Shown in pieces: positions 44,810 through 55,720 of a stretch of DNA of 64,000 nt. The stretch spans positions 1 to 64,000 of the forward strand of contig NZ_JAQBOC010000061.1 in assembly GCF_028288225.1 (NCBI RefSeq), given 5' to 3'. Source of the stretch: Mucilaginibacter sp. GTDB lineage: Bacteria > Bacteroidota > Bacteroidia > Sphingobacteriales > Sphingobacteriaceae. A program made the position numbers and the translations under genes. The notes under the pieces are model-generated. The model was given only the letters and a program-made list of their open reading frames with translations, was not told the DNA's origin and made no database searches. Position 1 is the stretch's first letter. Each line of letters starts with the position of its first letter.

Positions 44810-46165
44810 CTAGTTACAAGGTCCCTTACTATTAGGCGTTATTCCACCTGTCGTATTAACATTATTTTGGCCTTTTAGCTTCTCAATACTATTGCCAAGA
44901 CCTGCCGGCGTCATCGCGGTAACCGGCAAAAGCCCTACCGTAGAAAATGGATCAGGCAGCGTAACCCCACCGGCTTCGCAGGCATTATACACAAAATTAG
45001 TGCAGTTAAAGTCTGTCAGGTCGTAGTGAGTCGGCGGGTTTGAAATATAACTGGTAATTTGGTTAAATTGACCTGCGCTGACAGTATAGCTAATGCTTAC
45101 GTTGTATTCAAGATCACCACCATTGTTGACTACTTTAGAAGGTGCATGTATTTTATCGAGCCCGGAAGCGTTTGGGTAATACCCGACAATCTGGGTCACC
45201 GAATTGTTGCCGTTTGTTTTGGTCAGGCCGATGGCAACATGACCGACACTGTTAGGCCCGATATTGAAGGAGGTGCCGGGAAATGGTTCCTGGACATAAA
45301 CGGTGACCTTCATGGCCGCACCTGCACTGGGGACATTTCCGAAACAATCCATCAGGCTTTTTGGGTTGATTGCCGGACCAAGCTCCCCCGGGAGATTGGA
45401 AGCGGGTGGGGTGCCTGCGGAATCGCCGTTCCCGCCATCGCCGCTGCCTGCATAGTTCCCGCTGCCGCCGTCAAAGCCATCGCCCGTACCATCACTGCCA
45501 CTAATGGATAGGGTGCAGATCCTTTCGGAATAAACGACCAGCATACCATCCGAGTTGATATAGTTGTTATCATACCACTCACAATCTTCCGTTACTGCCA
45601 TGCTATCCGTGCGTACCAGGGAAGAGGTGCCGGAAGCATGAGCGGAGGGTCTTATTTGCCCGGCAAGCTTTCCGTTTGCTCTCAGCTCGCCGCCCAGCAA
45701 ATGATAGGCCTGGTCATAAATAAAGATCCGGCCCGTATAATCGGCAGTGGTTACTTTTCGTTTTCGCTGGAAATACAAGCCGTCCGGAATGAACTCCAGT
45801 ATCCGCGCCTGGATTGTCCCGTCAGCATCACGCAAAAATGCCAGCTTCCGGTAGCCTTGTTTTGTTTTTTGAAAAATTGGCGCGCCACTTAACGGGACCA
45901 GCCAGTAATTGCCGCTTTTGTTGGCAAATGAACGGGCATTATTCCACGGGACCGCCAATTTTGAAAGACTGAAAGATTGCCCGGTACTTTCAGCGGTAAG
46001 ATTTGAGCTGGCCGTTTGTTTGCTGTAGAACTGTTTTACCCTGTCAAGTGTGAGGGAATCGGTTTTACTTGCCGCTGCCGCATTGTTCGGCAGCACTTGC
46101 TGTTCTTTCCTGCAGGCAGCCAGGCTGCTTAAAAGCAGGAATACATAGGTAATTCTTCTTTTCAT
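44810..46165 (-). CDS. Lipoprotein with a permuted NlpC/P60-like (papain-fold) domain
   Basis: 451 aa from the internal ATG at 46165 (MKRRITYVFLLLSSLAACRKE), which gives a proper lipobox LAAC; the ORF-track start adds 11 residues. After a Ser/Gly-rich linker, the C-terminal ~180 residues carry SVGHVAIGLTKT (candidate catalytic His first) and later DFNCTNFVYNAC (candidate nucleophile Cys). This is the His-then-Cys order of circularly permuted NlpC/P60/LRAT-like hydrolases. It may cleave or modify peptidoglycan or lipids at the cell surface. An FNR-type box lies ~45-60 bases upstream. Confidence 0.7.
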   Translation of the reverse strand: MKRRITYVFLLLSSLAACRKEQQVLPNNAAAASKTDSLTLDRVKQFYSKQTASSNLTAESTGQSFSLSKLAVPWNNARSFANKSGNYWLVPLSGAPIFQKTKQGYRKLAFLRDADGTIQARILEFIPDGLYFQRKRKVTTADYTGRIFIYDQAYHLLGGELRANGKLAGQIRPSAHASGTSSLVRTDSMAVTEDCEWYDNNYINSDGMLVVYSERICTLSISGSDGTGDGFDGGSGNYAGSGDGGNGDSAGTPPASNLPGELGPAINPKSLMDCFGNVPSAGAAMKVTVYVQEPFPGTSFNIGPNSVGHVAIGLTKTNGNNSVTQIVGYYPNASGLDKIHAPSKVVNNGGDLEYNVSISYTVSAGQFNQITSYISNPPTHYDLTDFNCTNFVYNACEAGGVTLPDPFSTVGLLPVTAMTPAGLGNSIEKLKGQNNVNTTGGITPNSKGPCN

Positions 46166-46210
46166 TGCTTTTTTTAGGAACAAAATTGGAAAATCCAAAG
46201 TGCCGTTTTC

Positions 46211-46224
46211 TTGATTTAAATCAA
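46211..46224. promoter_or_regulatory. FNR-type box TTGATTTAAATCAA
   Basis: A perfect TTGAT-N4-ATCAA palindrome overlapping the stop codon of the Crp/Fnr gene and upstream of the lipoprotein gene. Confidence 0.7.
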
Positions 46225-46821
46225 ATTCGACTTTTGTGCGCGGATCCGGCTTAGCGTTTCCTGCGTTATGCCCAGGAAGGATGCGATCTGCCGGAGCGAT
46301 GCTTTTTGAAGGATCCCCGGGTGGCTTTGGAGCAGCCGCTGGTAACGCTCCGCAGGTTTTTTTGTACGGAGCAATATGGCGCGTTCCTCGGATTGTATAT
46401 AATACTTCTCCGTGAGCAGCCGGCCATGGTAGTTGAATTCGGGATGTTCCGCATAGATGGTGTGCACCTGGTCCCAGGTCAGCGATAAAAGCATACTGTC
46501 CTCCAGCAATTCAATGTTTTCAGCGGAGGGCTGTTGTGTATAAAAGCTATAAACAGAGATCATGATATCGTGCATGCCCATGAACCAGCTTGTATGTTCA
46601 TTACCTTCTTTATCATGAAAAAAGGACCGGGCAAACCCCTTCCTGATAAAAAAGATTTTCCGGGCAATTTCGCCCTGCCGCAACAAGAGGTGTTTTTTGG
46701 GGTGGTTTTCCTGTTTTAGGTAACCGCCCATCCGTTCCTGCAATGCCGCAGAAAGCGGGGCGATAAAAGTAAGGACCTGGAACAAATGTTCCGCCGCCTC
46801 GAGTTCATTCCATTCGGCCAT
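46216..46821 (-). CDS. Crp/Fnr family transcriptional regulator
   Basis: 201 aa. The cyclic-nucleotide-binding beta-roll occupies ~25-125 (KKHLLLRQGEIARKIFFIRKG). The C-terminal HTH reads ASLRQIASFLGITQETLSRIRAQ. The recognition helix has E-x-x-S-R as in FNR, which reads TTGAT. There are no FNR-type cysteine ligands for an Fe-S cluster, so the signal is different. Two TTGAT-N4-ATCAA boxes flank the gene, consistent with autoregulation and control of the downstream lipoprotein gene. Confidence 0.9.
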   Translation of the reverse strand: MAEWNELEAAEHLFQVLTFIAPLSAALQERMGGYLKQENHPKKHLLLRQGEIARKIFFIRKGFARSFFHDKEGNEHTSWFMGMHDIMISVYSFYTQQPSAENIELLEDSMLLSLTWDQVHTIYAEHPEFNYHGRLLTEKYYIQSEERAILLRTKKPAERYQRLLQSHPGILQKASLRQIASFLGITQETLSRIRAQKSNLI

Positions 46822-46827
46822 ATGATT

Positions 46828-46841
46828 TTGATTTAGATCAA
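46828..46841. promoter_or_regulatory. FNR-type box TTGATTTAGATCAA
   Basis: A TTGAT-N4-ATCAA palindrome ending six bases before the ATG of the Crp/Fnr gene, suited to autorepression. Confidence 0.7.
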
Positions 46842-47258
46842 AACTGCCGGGCTTTACAAGACATTAACTTTGGATTAACAGATCGTAATTAAAGATTAAA
46901 CAAGTCAGTAAATAAAAAGTTTTTTTACTTATTTTTTTTCAACAGTTAATGGCCCGAATTATACTGAGCCGCAAGTTTTACGAGGTGTTTTGGCAAGCTT
47001 TTAAAGCGGGGCCTAAAGATAATTTGAAAAGAATAATTCTTATAAAGAGGAAGACCACACTTTTTTCACCATTAAAACACCTGAAGAGAAGCACAATTTT
47101 TGCATCTTTTCCCGGTCAGCAAAATGGAATGAACTTTTTAAACAACATCCACGCTGTTACCGGTCGCCCGGCGAATAACAGGAGGAACTGATTTTAACCC
47201 GGGAGGTTAAGTGACCTGCTAAAAGAAGATCTGGAAACCTTAATATGCAGTTAAAGCG
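46842..47258. other. Intergenic; possible broken small gene
   Basis: The ORF at 46949-47191 (80 aa) is doubtful. Another frame over its second half reads EEDHTFFTIKTPEEKHNFCI, then SRSAKWNELFKQHP, which looks more protein-like. A frameshifted small gene is therefore possible. Confidence 0.3.
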
Positions 47259-47948
47259 ATGAGCAAATGTCTACTCAGCAAACAAACCTATCCGTTTACC
47301 TGGCTAGAGGAAGTGGTCGAAGTGACCTTAAACCCGGATCAAACCAACATAGCGCAATTACCGGCAGCTCAAATTGAACTGATCCGGTCACAATTAAAAA
47401 CAGAAAACCGTAATATCCTTTACAGCCTTAAAACCCAAACCTTTTTTTTGTGTTCGCAAAAAAAGCAAAAAATACTGCTCCGGCAGTATGCCCGGGCACT
47501 GGAATTTCTAAAGGATCAGGCCATGGTTAACTTTTCAGCCTATCCGGGAAACAGCCCGCTTTTCGAAACGGGTGAGCGGATCATTATGGAACTCGAGCAA
47601 CTGCAAAATCAACTTGTCAAAAGATATGGCCGGCATATTTCGGACGAGGATGGAAAAGACAGGATGCTGCGGTCAAAAAATAGTTCTGCAGGCTTTAAAG
47701 TGCTGTGCAAACTGAGCGTCGACCAGATGGGCCTCATCCTGAAAGCTGCTGACGATACCCGGCTCATCATGTCGCGTTCCATCAGCCTCGTCTTCCGCTC
47801 CATTGTGCCCTTCCTGTCCACTTCCCAAAAAAAGGACATCTCCTGGAACAGCATGCGCAGCAGCACCTACCACCCCGAAGAAGCCGATAAAGCCATCGCC
47901 ATTGACGCACTCGAAAAACTCATCCGCAAGATCAGGGAATATAAATAA
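47259..47948 (+). CDS. Hypothetical protein at the edge of the conjugative element
   Basis: 229 aa, soluble and mostly helical (LEFLKDQAMVNFSAY; IIMELEQLQNQLVKRYG). The C-terminal half KVLCKLSVDQMGLILKAADD to IVPFLSTSQKKDISWNSMRS is well ordered. I recall similar proteins beside Bacteroidota conjugative elements, but no function can be given. A good terminator follows 25 bases downstream, so it is not co-transcribed with the tra genes. Confidence 0.65.
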   Translation: MSKCLLSKQTYPFTWLEEVVEVTLNPDQTNIAQLPAAQIELIRSQLKTENRNILYSLKTQTFFLCSQKKQKILLRQYARALEFLKDQAMVNFSAYPGNSPLFETGERIIMELEQLQNQLVKRYGRHISDEDGKDRMLRSKNSSAGFKVLCKLSVDQMGLILKAADDTRLIMSRSISLVFRSIVPFLSTSQKKDISWNSMRSSTYHPEEADKAIAIDALEKLIRKIREYK

Positions 47949-47972
47949 ACACCAGCGTGAGAAACCCGTTCC

Positions 47973-47994
47973 GCCCGCGGATAGCGGGCCTTTT
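47973..47994 (+). terminator. Rho-independent terminator
   Basis: GCCCGC-GGATA-GCGGGC stem-loop followed by CTTTT, directly after the 229-aa gene. Confidence 0.7.
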
Positions 47995-48300
47995 CCGGCC
48001 AAAAACCAACAACCCTGAATTTTTTTCCGCCCGCCTTTAATCCCTCCATCGCATAGCCTGAACCGTCCTTCCCGGTTTCCTTCCTTCCACCAAATCTTAA
48101 GCTTATTGTTTTTTTCTTTCATCAGCAAAATATATCACGCTCATTATCAATCGGATTCAAGGATGCAGCTGCGGGTTCAGCCGGAACTTGAACTTGTAGC
48201 GCGAAGCCGGATAAAGTTCTTTTGTACTGGCAAACAGGCAGCCATCTTAGTGCTGCCGGCAAAATAAAAGCATCCAAATTAACCAAAGAGGAAGAAAGAA
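47995..48300. other. Intergenic, upstream region of the tra operon
   Basis: No gene recognised. It should contain the promoter of the conjugation operon. Confidence 0.4.
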
Positions 48301-48789
48301 ATGAGCTTACTACACCGCATTACCTGGACCAGCTACCTGGAATTTATCACCTTCCTGCTGGTCATTTATTACATCATGCTGGGCATCAGATTTTTTGCAG
48401 GCGACATCAGTCAGCTGTACAACCGGATCTGCGGCAACAAACCCGTTGCAGGCAATGCTTTACCCGCTGCCTTAATGTACGGGGAACCTGAAGCGGCAGC
48501 TGCTGCGCCAGCTCCTGCCAATAGCAATTATGATGGACTGCCGGATGATTCCATGGCTGAAGCAGATGAACTGATCGGGAAGATCAAGCAAATTATACTG
48601 GCTGCGGCTGACAAGCCCTTTGCGCCTGCGGTGCTCATCCCGCAGCTCAAAAAACTATTCCGCGGTCATGTTTCGCTTAAGACCTCACCGCATCGGCCGG
48701 CCATCAATGAACTGGTGGTTTCGGAATGTGAAAGGACAGGCGTTGCCGGACTGACCGAAGATGAGGCAGATGAGTGGTGGAGCGGTTAG
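48301..48789 (+). CDS. Membrane-anchored protein at the head of the tra operon
   Basis: 162 aa. One membrane helix lies at about 12-32 (LEFITFLLVIYYIMLGIRFF), followed by an Ala/Pro-rich linker and a cytosolic helical C-terminal domain (ADELIGKIKQIILAAAD; PAINELVVSECERTGVAGLT). Its position immediately before the TraE-like gene is typical of small accessory genes in these elements. The function is unknown. Confidence 0.7.
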   Translation: MSLLHRITWTSYLEFITFLLVIYYIMLGIRFFAGDISQLYNRICGNKPVAGNALPAALMYGEPEAAAAAPAPANSNYDGLPDDSMAEADELIGKIKQIILAAADKPFAPAVLIPQLKKLFRGHVSLKTSPHRPAINELVVSECERTGVAGLTEDEADEWWSG

Positions 48790-49071
48790 CAGGCAGCGCG
48801 GCTCCCGGCCCCGGCCAGCTCAAGAGTTGGCCGGGATAACCGGAAGCAGCCAAAAAGACCAGGCAGCAATTTCCTGCTGTCCGCCTGACCCTGCTGCTGA
48901 CGACGCGGTGATAAACCGGGAGCGCAGGAAAGTTATTGGCCCGGATGATTACCAAACGGCGAAGCGCGCGAGCGCAATTGAAAAAGAATTTTTAACCGAA
49001 AAAAGATAAGTGAAGATGGACCCACCAGTCCGGTGAATATCAGGCTGGCAGCCCCATCGCCTTTAAAAACA
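48790..49071. other. Gap between the first tra-region gene and traE
   Basis: The 82-aa ORF at 48761-49009 starts inside the previous gene. It is Arg/Gln/Pro-rich and doubtful. Confidence 0.3.
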
Positions 49072-49410
49072 ATGAAGAAGATGAAAACGTGGAGTGGAAA
49101 ATTCAGGGGTAAACCCCTTAAAACAGGCAGCACCCTCATACTGCTGCTAATCATGAGCATGGCTGCCCGAAGCCAGGACGGCAATGCGGGTATCAACCAG
49201 GCGAACACGCAGGTCAGAAGTTATTTTGATTCCGGCACCAACCTGATGTACGGCATCGGGGCAATCGTCGGCCTGATCGGGGCCGTCAAGGTATACCAGA
49301 AGTGGAACAGCGGGGACCAGGATACCAGTAAGGTTGCGGCAGCCTGGTTCGGCTCCTGTATCTTCCTGGTCGTGGTGGCCACCATCATCAAATCATTTTT
49401 CGGGATGTAA
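49072..49410 (+). CDS. traE: TraE-like conjugation protein (DUF4134)
   Basis: 112 aa from the ATG at 49072 (MKKMKTWSGKF); the ORF-track start adds 13 residues of non-coding-looking sequence. A signal segment LILLLIMSMAARSQ is followed by ANTQVRSYFDSGTNLMYGIG, then AIVGLIGAVKVYQKWNSGD and AAAWFGSCIFLVVVATIIK, the two-helix DUF4134 pattern. TraE is a small VirB2/VirB3-like inner-membrane component of the Bacteroidota mating apparatus. Confidence 0.88.
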   Translation: MKKMKTWSGKFRGKPLKTGSTLILLLIMSMAARSQDGNAGINQANTQVRSYFDSGTNLMYGIGAIVGLIGAVKVYQKWNSGDQDTSKVAAAWFGSCIFLVVVATIIKSFFGM

Positions 49411-49411
49411 A

Positions 49412-49432
49412 CCCCCTGGCTCCTGAAGGGGG
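49412..49432. repeat. CCCCCT/AGGGGG palindrome, copy 1
   Basis: CCCCCT-GGCTCCTGA-AGGGGG directly after traE. A sister copy lies at 60035-60056. Confidence 0.65.
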
Positions 49433-49458
49433 AGCATAGAAACCCAATCGATACCGTC

Positions 49459-49890
49459 ATGAAAGAACTACTTATGAATAAGCTGCACAGCTACCTGGTT
49501 CAAAACCACCTGGACCTGCTGATCTCCCTGCAGGAAGATCACCGGCTGCCCCACTACCTCGAACACAAGGTCGACTCAGTAATGGACCTTTGCGAAGCAT
49601 TGCAGGCAGAGAACCGCCCGCCCTATGTCATTGAAGCCCTGTGCATGGAAGAACTGACCAGGGATCTCAGGCCATCACGCTTCGAATATATGCGGAGCTT
49701 GCTGGAGGAAGAGTTTGAGGTAGATTACCGGCGCATGAGCACGAGCGGCATCCTGACCTACGAGCTCATCAACCTGACCGGTGCCTGCGAGCCCATTTTC
49801 GAAGTGTTCGGTTTCGGGGAGGAAAACGAGGATAGCAGGGAATTGAAATATGCGGTCATGGGTATGATCGCAGAATACCTTGAACGGTAA
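49459..49890 (+). CDS. Small helical protein (possibly DUF1896-like) before the methyltransferase-helicase
   Basis: 143 aa, all helical and acidic ([60 protein letters not shown]). Proteins of this size and pattern often precede the giant helicase gene in Bacteroidota elements. I suspect DUF1896 but am not sure. It may help the helicase. Confidence 0.55.
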   Translation: MKELLMNKLHSYLVQNHLDLLISLQEDHRLPHYLEHKVDSVMDLCEALQAENRPPYVIEALCMEELTRDLRPSRFEYMRSLLEEEFEVDYRRMSTSGILTYELINLTGACEPIFEVFGFGEENEDSRELKYAVMGMIAEYLER

Positions 49891-49928
49891 GCAAAGAAGG
49901 AAATAGTCAGAAAGATAAGTGCGGAACA

Positions 49929-52900
49929 ATGGCTTACAATCAGTTTCAAAAACTAAGGGATAATATCACCGCGATTAAAATCGCGCTGGCGCACCGGAAC
50001 GGGCAAACCGCCCATCCTGAAGACCAGGCGGCTTTGCAGGCTTATGCCGGTTTCGGCGGACTGAAAGCGGTGCTGTTTCCTGCCGGGGAAAAGCAGGGCT
50101 GGATTGACCGGAATGCTTCCCGGCAGGATCTGCGCCTGTACCCGTCCATGATGGAACTGCACGAGTTGCTTAAGGACGGTTTGCCGGAAGCGGATTACAA
50201 GGCCGCTGTACAATCCATTCGTGACAGCATCCTGACCGCCTATTACACACCGGCAGTTGTTCCGCAAACGCTGTATGCAGTCTTGAAGGAAAACGGCATC
50301 GACCCTAAACATCCCTATGAACCGAGCAGCGGCGCGGGTATTTTCATCACTGAACTGATCAAGGCCTTCCCAAACACTGAACAGATCACCGCGGTCGAAA
50401 AAGACATCGTTACAGGTATGGTGTTGCGAGCACTGGCAGCGACCTTACCGGCGCCAGTTAATGTGCAGGTCAAAGGGCTGGAAGAAACGGCCGATACAGA
50501 AAATGGGCAGCATGACCTGATCGTCAGCAATATCCCATTCGGCAGTTTCCAGGTTTATGACCCGGCTTTCCCGGATAAGGATATCAGTGGCAAGATCCAC
50601 AATTATTTTTTCGCCAAAGGGCTGGATAAGCTGGCCGACGGTGGCATTATGGCATTCATCACCACAGATGCTTTTCTTAATAATCCGTCTAACCGCGCAG
50701 CCAGGGAATACCTTTTTCACCACGCTGATTTTATCAGCCTCACCGTCATGCCGGATAACCTGATGAAGGATACCGGTAACACCGAAGCGCCCAGCCATTT
50801 ACTGGTTGTGCAAAAGAACAGCAGTAAAACGGAACTGAACGCTGATGAAGAGATGCTGCTGGAAACCGCGCATAAGGCAAATGAGTTCGGCAGGTACCAT
50901 GTCAACGAATTTATCGACACCGAACGGGAACGGATCATCGCCGCAGACACCATCAGGGCGGGTAAGAATCAGTATGGGCAGGCGCACGAGGTCACCTGGC
51001 AGCAGGGCGACATTGCTGCGGTTACAGGCGTTCTCCGGGAGAACCTCCGCGATGGTTTGCAGGCTCATTTCCGGCCTGAAGCTTTCAAGCTGGCGCAAAG
51101 CCCGTTAAATGAAGCGCAAAAAGCAGCACAAAAGCCATTGCTTAACTACCTGCCGATGCCTGAAAATACGGCCGCACAAGTCAGCGTTCAGCTGGGCCTT
51201 TTTGACAGCGCACCCGCCGAAAACGGTAACCGGGCGATGGATTATATAAAGGAATCGGACGAAAATACGGTACAGAAGATCAGCGCCCGGCTCATCGGCA
51301 CCATCCGCACGAAGGATAACCCGGAGCACGAAAGCGTGGTGCTGCTGACCGCCCGCTATCAGGGGGGCAAACAATTCGGGTACAAACTGGTAGCCAACGT
51401 AGAAGGGATCGTTGTGCCTTTTCATTGGCTCAATGGTAACTTGCTCAGCCAGGAGCTGCCACGGCTGGTGGCCGCGCTCCAAAAATATAACCATGATTTT
51501 TACGTCGAAGGCGACCAGAGCCTGAAGGGATTTTTCAATTTCGGCCAGAATGCCGAAATTTATTACCGTGCACTGAACGCCTTTCACCAGGAAGGCAGCC
51601 TGGTCAGCCTGAACGGGCAGACCGGAACGATCCACCGGATCAACGATACGCGCAGCCAGGCCGTCTTTCAGCCGCTGGCCGATCAAAAGGACGCCTTGTT
51701 TTATGAGCGGTATATCACCGTAAGGGATCATTACCTCGCACTATATGCAACTGAAGCCGCCGCGCAAACCGAATACCCGGCCTTCCGCCGCGAACTGGAG
51801 GAGGCTTATAACCAATTTGTGCAGCAATACGGCGAACTCAATCGTCCGGCTAACCGAAGGCTGGTCCTGGCCGATGAAAAGGAGGGCTTTAAACTGCTGT
51901 CCTCTATCGAAGTAAAAAACGGTAACGATTTTCAGCCTGCCGATATCCTGACGGCGCCGGTGTTCCGGAACCGGGAGGACTTTAAAACCGATGACCCGGT
52001 ATCGGCGCTGGCCCGCTGTCTGAATGAAAAAGGTGCGGTCGACCTGAGCTTTATCGGCGCTGTGACGGGGCTTTCTGCAGATGAGGTAACCATCAGCCTG
52101 CAAAGCCATATCTGCCTGAACCCTCAAACCCGGGAATGGGAAACGGTCGACCAGTACCTATCGGGTAACGTGGTGCAGAAGCTGGAAATCGCGCAACAAC
52201 GGGCGGAACAAAACCCGCAGGATGCACATCTGCAACACAGTTTGCAGGCGATCAGCAGGGTGCAACCCGAACCGATCCCTTTTGAGCTGCTGGACTTTAA
52301 CCTTGGTGAGCGCTGGTTCCCGCTGGCTTATTACGAACGGTTCGCCAGTGATTTCTTTGAACTGCCTGTGCATATCGCCTACCTGCATTCCGGCGATAAC
52401 TTTAAAGTCAGTACCAAGGGCAGCAATCTGAAGATCAGCCGGGAATTTGCCATCACGCCAAAAGAAAGCAGCCGCCGGACTTACGGCTATACCTTATTGG
52501 AACACGCAATGGAAAATACCAGCCCTTACTTTAGCTACGAGGTTTCTCTGGGCAGCGGCAAAACTAAAAGATACCCCGATAATGAAGCCATCCAGCTGGC
52601 TCATCAAAAGATCGAAAGCATTCGTTCCGGCTTTGTGGGCTGGTTACAGGAGCTGCCTGCCGAGGAAAAGAAATACCTCGAAAAGCTGTACAACGATACC
52701 TTTAACTGCTATGTACTGCGCGCGTATCAGGGCGATCACCTGAGTTTCCCGGGCCTGGATAAAAAAGCGCTGGGCATCGAAGACCTTTATAGTTCGCAGA
52801 AAAATGCCGCCTGGCGGATTGTGCAGAACCGGGGTGCACTGATCGACCACGAGGTGGGTTTGGGCAAAACGCTGACGATGATCGTGGCAGCGCAGGAAAT

Positions 52901-55529
52901 GAAGCGCCTCGGCATCGTGCATAAACCCATGATCCTGGCGCTTAAGGCAAATGTCAACCAGATCGCTGAAACGTACCGGAAAGCCTATCCCAATGCCCGT
53001 ATCCTAGCGCCCGGAGAAAACGATTTTACGCCCGACAAGCGCCTGCGCCTTTTCCACGAGATCAAAAACAATAACTGGGACTGTATCATCCTGACGCATG
53101 ACCAGTTTGGCAAGATCCCGCAGTCCCCGGAGATCCAGCGGCGCATTTTCCAAACCGAGCTGGATCATACCGAACGTGACCTGGACACGCTGCAGGACGA
53201 AGGCGGCGATATTTCGCGCCGTATGCTCAAGGGGCTGGAAGTCCGCAAAAAGAATTTAACAGCTAAGCTCAAAACGCTCCAGCATGAGATCGAGGGCAAA
53301 AAGGACAAGGGCATCGACTTTAAGGAGATGGCCATCGACCACCTCTTCGTGGACGAATCCCATAAGTTCAAAAACCTGACGTTCACCACCCGGCACGACC
53401 GGGTGGCGGGCCTGGGCAATACCGAAGGCAGCCAGAAGGCGCTTAATATGCTTTTCGCGGTGCGCACACTGCAGGAAAAGTTTGACGCCGATCTCTGTGT
53501 GACTTTTCTGAGCGGCACGCCGATCTCCAACAGCCTGACCGAAATGTACCTGATCTTTAAATACCTGCGGCCAAAGGAAATGGAACGGCAGCGCATTGAG
53601 AACTTTGACGGCTGGGCGGCAGTTTTCGCCAAAAAGACGACCGACTTCGAGTTCTCAGTTACCAATGAAATTATCGCCAAGGAACGCTTCCGGCATTTTA
53701 TCAAAGTACCCGAACTGGCGCTGTTCTATAACGAGATCACCGATTACAAAACTGCTAAACATATCTCCCTGGATAAACCGGCGCTGGACGAACGGCTGGT
53801 CAATATTCCGCCGACCCCCGAGCAGGCTGATTTTATCAAACGGCTGATGCAATTCGCCAAAACCGGCGATGCGACCCTGATCGGGCGTCCCCCTTTGAGC
53901 GATGACGAGGATAAAGGCCGGATGCTGATCGCCACCAATTACGCGAAAAAGATGGCGGCGGATCTACGGCTCATTGACCCGGTTAAATACGAGGATCACC
54001 CGGACTTTAAGGTGAATGTCTGCGCCAGGAAACTGGCCGAATTATACCGGGGCAGTCAAAAGGAACGCGGCACCCAGATCGTGTTTTGCGATATCGGTAC
54101 GCCCAAGCCCGATGCCTTTAATATCTATGATGCCTTGAAGCAAAAGCTGGTCCGGGATATGGCGATCCCGGCAGGTCACATCACTTTTATCCACGACTGG
54201 ACGGATAAGCAGAAACCCGACCTGTTCAAAAAGATGAACCGCGGCGATATCCGCATACTCATCGGCAGTACCGAAAAAGCCGGTACCGGCCTGAACGTGC
54301 AGGAACGGGTGATCGCCATGCACCACCTCGACATCCCCTGGAAACCCAGCGAGCTGGAACAGCGCAATGGGCGCGGCGCGAGGCAGGGCAATAAACTGGC
54401 CAAATCAGGTTACGATAACAAAGTGCAGAACTTTATCTACGCCGTAGAGCAATCCCTTGACAACTATAAGTTTAACCTGCTCAAAAACAAACAGACCTTT
54501 ATCTCGCAGATGAAGAACTGCGAGCTCAACGTGCGCACCATCGATGAGGGTTCCATGGATGAAAAGAGCGGCATGAATTTCTCGGAATACATCGCTATTC
54601 TCTCGGGAGATACGACCCTGCTGGAAAAGACCAAGCTGGAGAAAAGGATCGCGGTCACCGAAAGCCTGAAAACGGCTCACTTCCGGGAGATCGTCCGTAT
54701 CCGCTACCAACTGGAAAATCTGGAATGGGAAAAGGAGCGGAACATACAGATGCTGAAAGTGCTCGAAAATGACCAGGCAGTTTACCATAAGCAGCTGAAA
54801 CTGGAAAAGGACGGCTCGAAAGCCAACCCCATCCGCCTGAAAGAACTGGAAAGTGCTGACAGCAAAGCCATCGGAAACTACCTGATCCGGCTTTACCGGA
54901 CGTGGAAGCCCAAAAGCGCGGCTGATAATCCAAAGGAACTAGGTAGCCTCTACGGTTTTAAACTGTACATCCGGAACGAACAGGAACTGACCAATCTTGA
55001 TGGCAAGCCACTGACCAGGGAGTACAATACCCTGTTTGCTGAGCGGCCGGGCAGCAGTGTCCGCTATACCTTCAGCTCAGGCACGCCCAATACGGATAAT
55101 CCCAAGCTGGCGGCCCGCTATTTCCTGAACGCCATTGACAAGGTGGACGGCCTGGTGGAAAAGCAGGGAAGGGAGCTCCGGGAAATGGAAGAACAGCTGC
55201 CCCAATTGCAAAGCCTGCTGGGCAAACCTTTTGAAAAAGAAACCGAACTGCAGCAGATGAAAGGTGAATTATCCCGGCTGGAAAGGGAGATCGCGCAAAA
55301 GATCCTGGAAAAACAAGCGGCACAAAACCAGCAGGAGGGATCCGAAGAAATGCTTGCAGATGAGAAAAAAAACGGGATCAACCAGGCGGAAGCAAAGGTT
55401 ATTGCCATGCCCGGCCAGCAAAAACAAAACGACCCCGAGAAATGGGTAACGCAGGCCGTAGTCAATGGGAGCGCGCTGCGCGGGGAGATATCGCTGCGTG
55501 GCAAAAAGACGAAAGGTTTAAAATTATGA
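49929..55529 (+). CDS. Giant N6-adenine methyltransferase-like / SNF2-type helicase fusion
   Basis: 1866 aa. The methyltransferase-like domain has motif [12 protein letters not shown] (~129-139) and a [12 protein letters not shown] catalytic loop (~197-208; SNIPF instead of NPPY). The helicase core has Walker [13 protein letters not shown] (~974-985), DESH box [10 protein letters not shown] (~1140) and motif [12 protein letters not shown] (~1480). The C-terminus is coiled-coil-like, Lys/Glu/Gln-rich. Such fusions are common cargo on conjugative elements and large phages; roles in protection or processing of transferred DNA are inferred. Here it sits between traE and traF, and its stop overlaps the next start (ATGA). 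Confidence 0.88.
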   Translation: MAYNQFQKLRDNITAIKIALAHRNGQTAHPEDQAALQAYAGFGGLKAVLFPAGEKQGWIDRNASRQDLRLYPSMMELHELLKDGLPEADYKAAVQSIRDSILTAYYTPAVVPQTLYAVLKENGIDPKHPYEPSSGAGIFITELIKAFPNTEQITAVEKDIVTGMVLRALAATLPAPVNVQVKGLEETADTENGQHDLIVSNIPFGSFQVYDPAFPDKDISGKIHNYFFAKGLDKLADGGIMAFITTDAFLNNPSNRAAREYLFHHADFISLTVMPDNLMKDTGNTEAPSHLLVVQKNSSKTELNADEEMLLETAHKANEFGRYHVNEFIDTERERIIAADTIRAGKNQYGQAHEVTWQQGDIAAVTGVLRENLRDGLQAHFRPEAFKLAQSPLNEAQKAAQKPLLNYLPMPENTAAQVSVQLGLFDSAPAENGNRAMDYIKESDENTVQKISARLIGTIRTKDNPEHESVVLLTARYQGGKQFGYKLVANVEGIVVPFHWLNGNLLSQELPRLVAALQKYNHDFYVEGDQSLKGFFNFGQNAEIYYRALNAFHQEGSLVSLNGQTGTIHRINDTRSQAVFQPLADQKDALFYERYITVRDHYLALYATEAAAQTEYPAFRRELEEAYNQFVQQYGELNRPANRRLVLADEKEGFKLLSSIEVKNGNDFQPADILTAPVFRNREDFKTDDPVSALARCLNEKGAVDLSFIGAVTGLSADEVTISLQSHICLNPQTREWETVDQYLSGNVVQKLEIAQQRAEQNPQDAHLQHSLQAISRVQPEPIPFELLDFNLGERWFPLAYYERFASDFFELPVHIAYLHSGDNFKVSTKGSNLKISREFAITPKESSRRTYGYTLLEHAMENTSPYFSYEVSLGSGKTKRYPDNEAIQLAHQKIESIRSGFVGWLQELPAEEKKYLEKLYNDTFNCYVLRAYQGDHLSFPGLDKKALGIEDLYSSQKNAAWRIVQNRGALIDHEVGLGKTLTMIVAAQEMKRLGIVHKPMILALKANVNQIAETYRKAYPNARILAPGENDFTPDKRLRLFHEIKNNNWDCIILTHDQFGKIPQSPEIQRRIFQTELDHTERDLDTLQDEGGDISRRMLKGLEVRKKNLTAKLKTLQHEIEGKKDKGIDFKEMAIDHLFVDESHKFKNLTFTTRHDRVAGLGNTEGSQKALNMLFAVRTLQEKFDADLCVTFLSGTPISNSLTEMYLIFKYLRPKEMERQRIENFDGWAAVFAKKTTDFEFSVTNEIIAKERFRHFIKVPELALFYNEITDYKTAKHISLDKPALDERLVNIPPTPEQADFIKRLMQFAKTGDATLIGRPPLSDDEDKGRMLIATNYAKKMAADLRLIDPVKYEDHPDFKVNVCARKLAELYRGSQKERGTQIVFCDIGTPKPDAFNIYDALKQKLVRDMAIPAGHITFIHDWTDKQKPDLFKKMNRGDIRILIGSTEKAGTGLNVQERVIAMHHLDIPWKPSELEQRNGRGARQGNKLAKSGYDNKVQNFIYAVEQSLDNYKFNLLKNKQTFISQMKNCELNVRTIDEGSMDEKSGMNFSEYIAILSGDTTLLEKTKLEKRIAVTESLKTAHFREIVRIRYQLENLEWEKERNIQMLKVLENDQAVYHKQLKLEKDGSKANPIRLKELESADSKAIGNYLIRLYRTWKPKSAADNPKELGSLYGFKLYIRNEQELTNLDGKPLTREYNTLFAERPGSSVRYTFSSGTPNTDNPKLAARYFLNAIDKVDGLVEKQGRELREMEEQLPQLQSLLGKPFEKETELQQMKGELSRLEREIAQKILEKQAAQNQQEGSEEMLADEKKNGINQAEAKVIAMPGQQKQNDPEKWVTQAVVNGSALRGEISLRGKKTKGLKL

Positions 55530-55720
55530 ATGCCCCGACCTTTCAACATATCCGTTGTCCGCTGCACCGTTACATTTTTTCGATCGCTGCTATCCGCCAT
55601 CGGGTAGAACAGCACTATGAAGGCCGCATGCTCAATTTATTCGCCCGGCAAACGAAACGCGCGGCAGGTGACTCAGGAATGACCCCGACCCAACCAAATA
55701 CAGCAAATATAAGACCATGA
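55526..55720 (+). CDS. Small hypothetical protein (64 aa) coupled to both neighbours
   Basis: The ATG at 55526 overlaps the stop of the helicase gene (ATGA), and its own stop overlaps the traF start (ATGA). This double coupling argues for a real gene and against the longer ORF-track start. The product [19 protein letters not shown]... is basic with no known motif. Confidence 0.5.
   Translation: MNAPTFQHIRCPLHRYIFSIAAIRHRVEQHYEGRMLNLFARQTKRAAGDSGMTPTQPNTANIRP

Noticed and set aside
48761-49009. 82-aa ORF between the first tra-region gene and traE
   Set aside because: It starts inside the preceding gene and has low-complexity Arg/Gln/Pro content; not supported.
50000-55500. Numerous antisense ORFs in the methyltransferase-helicase gene
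   Set aside because: Shadows in GC-rich coding DNA.
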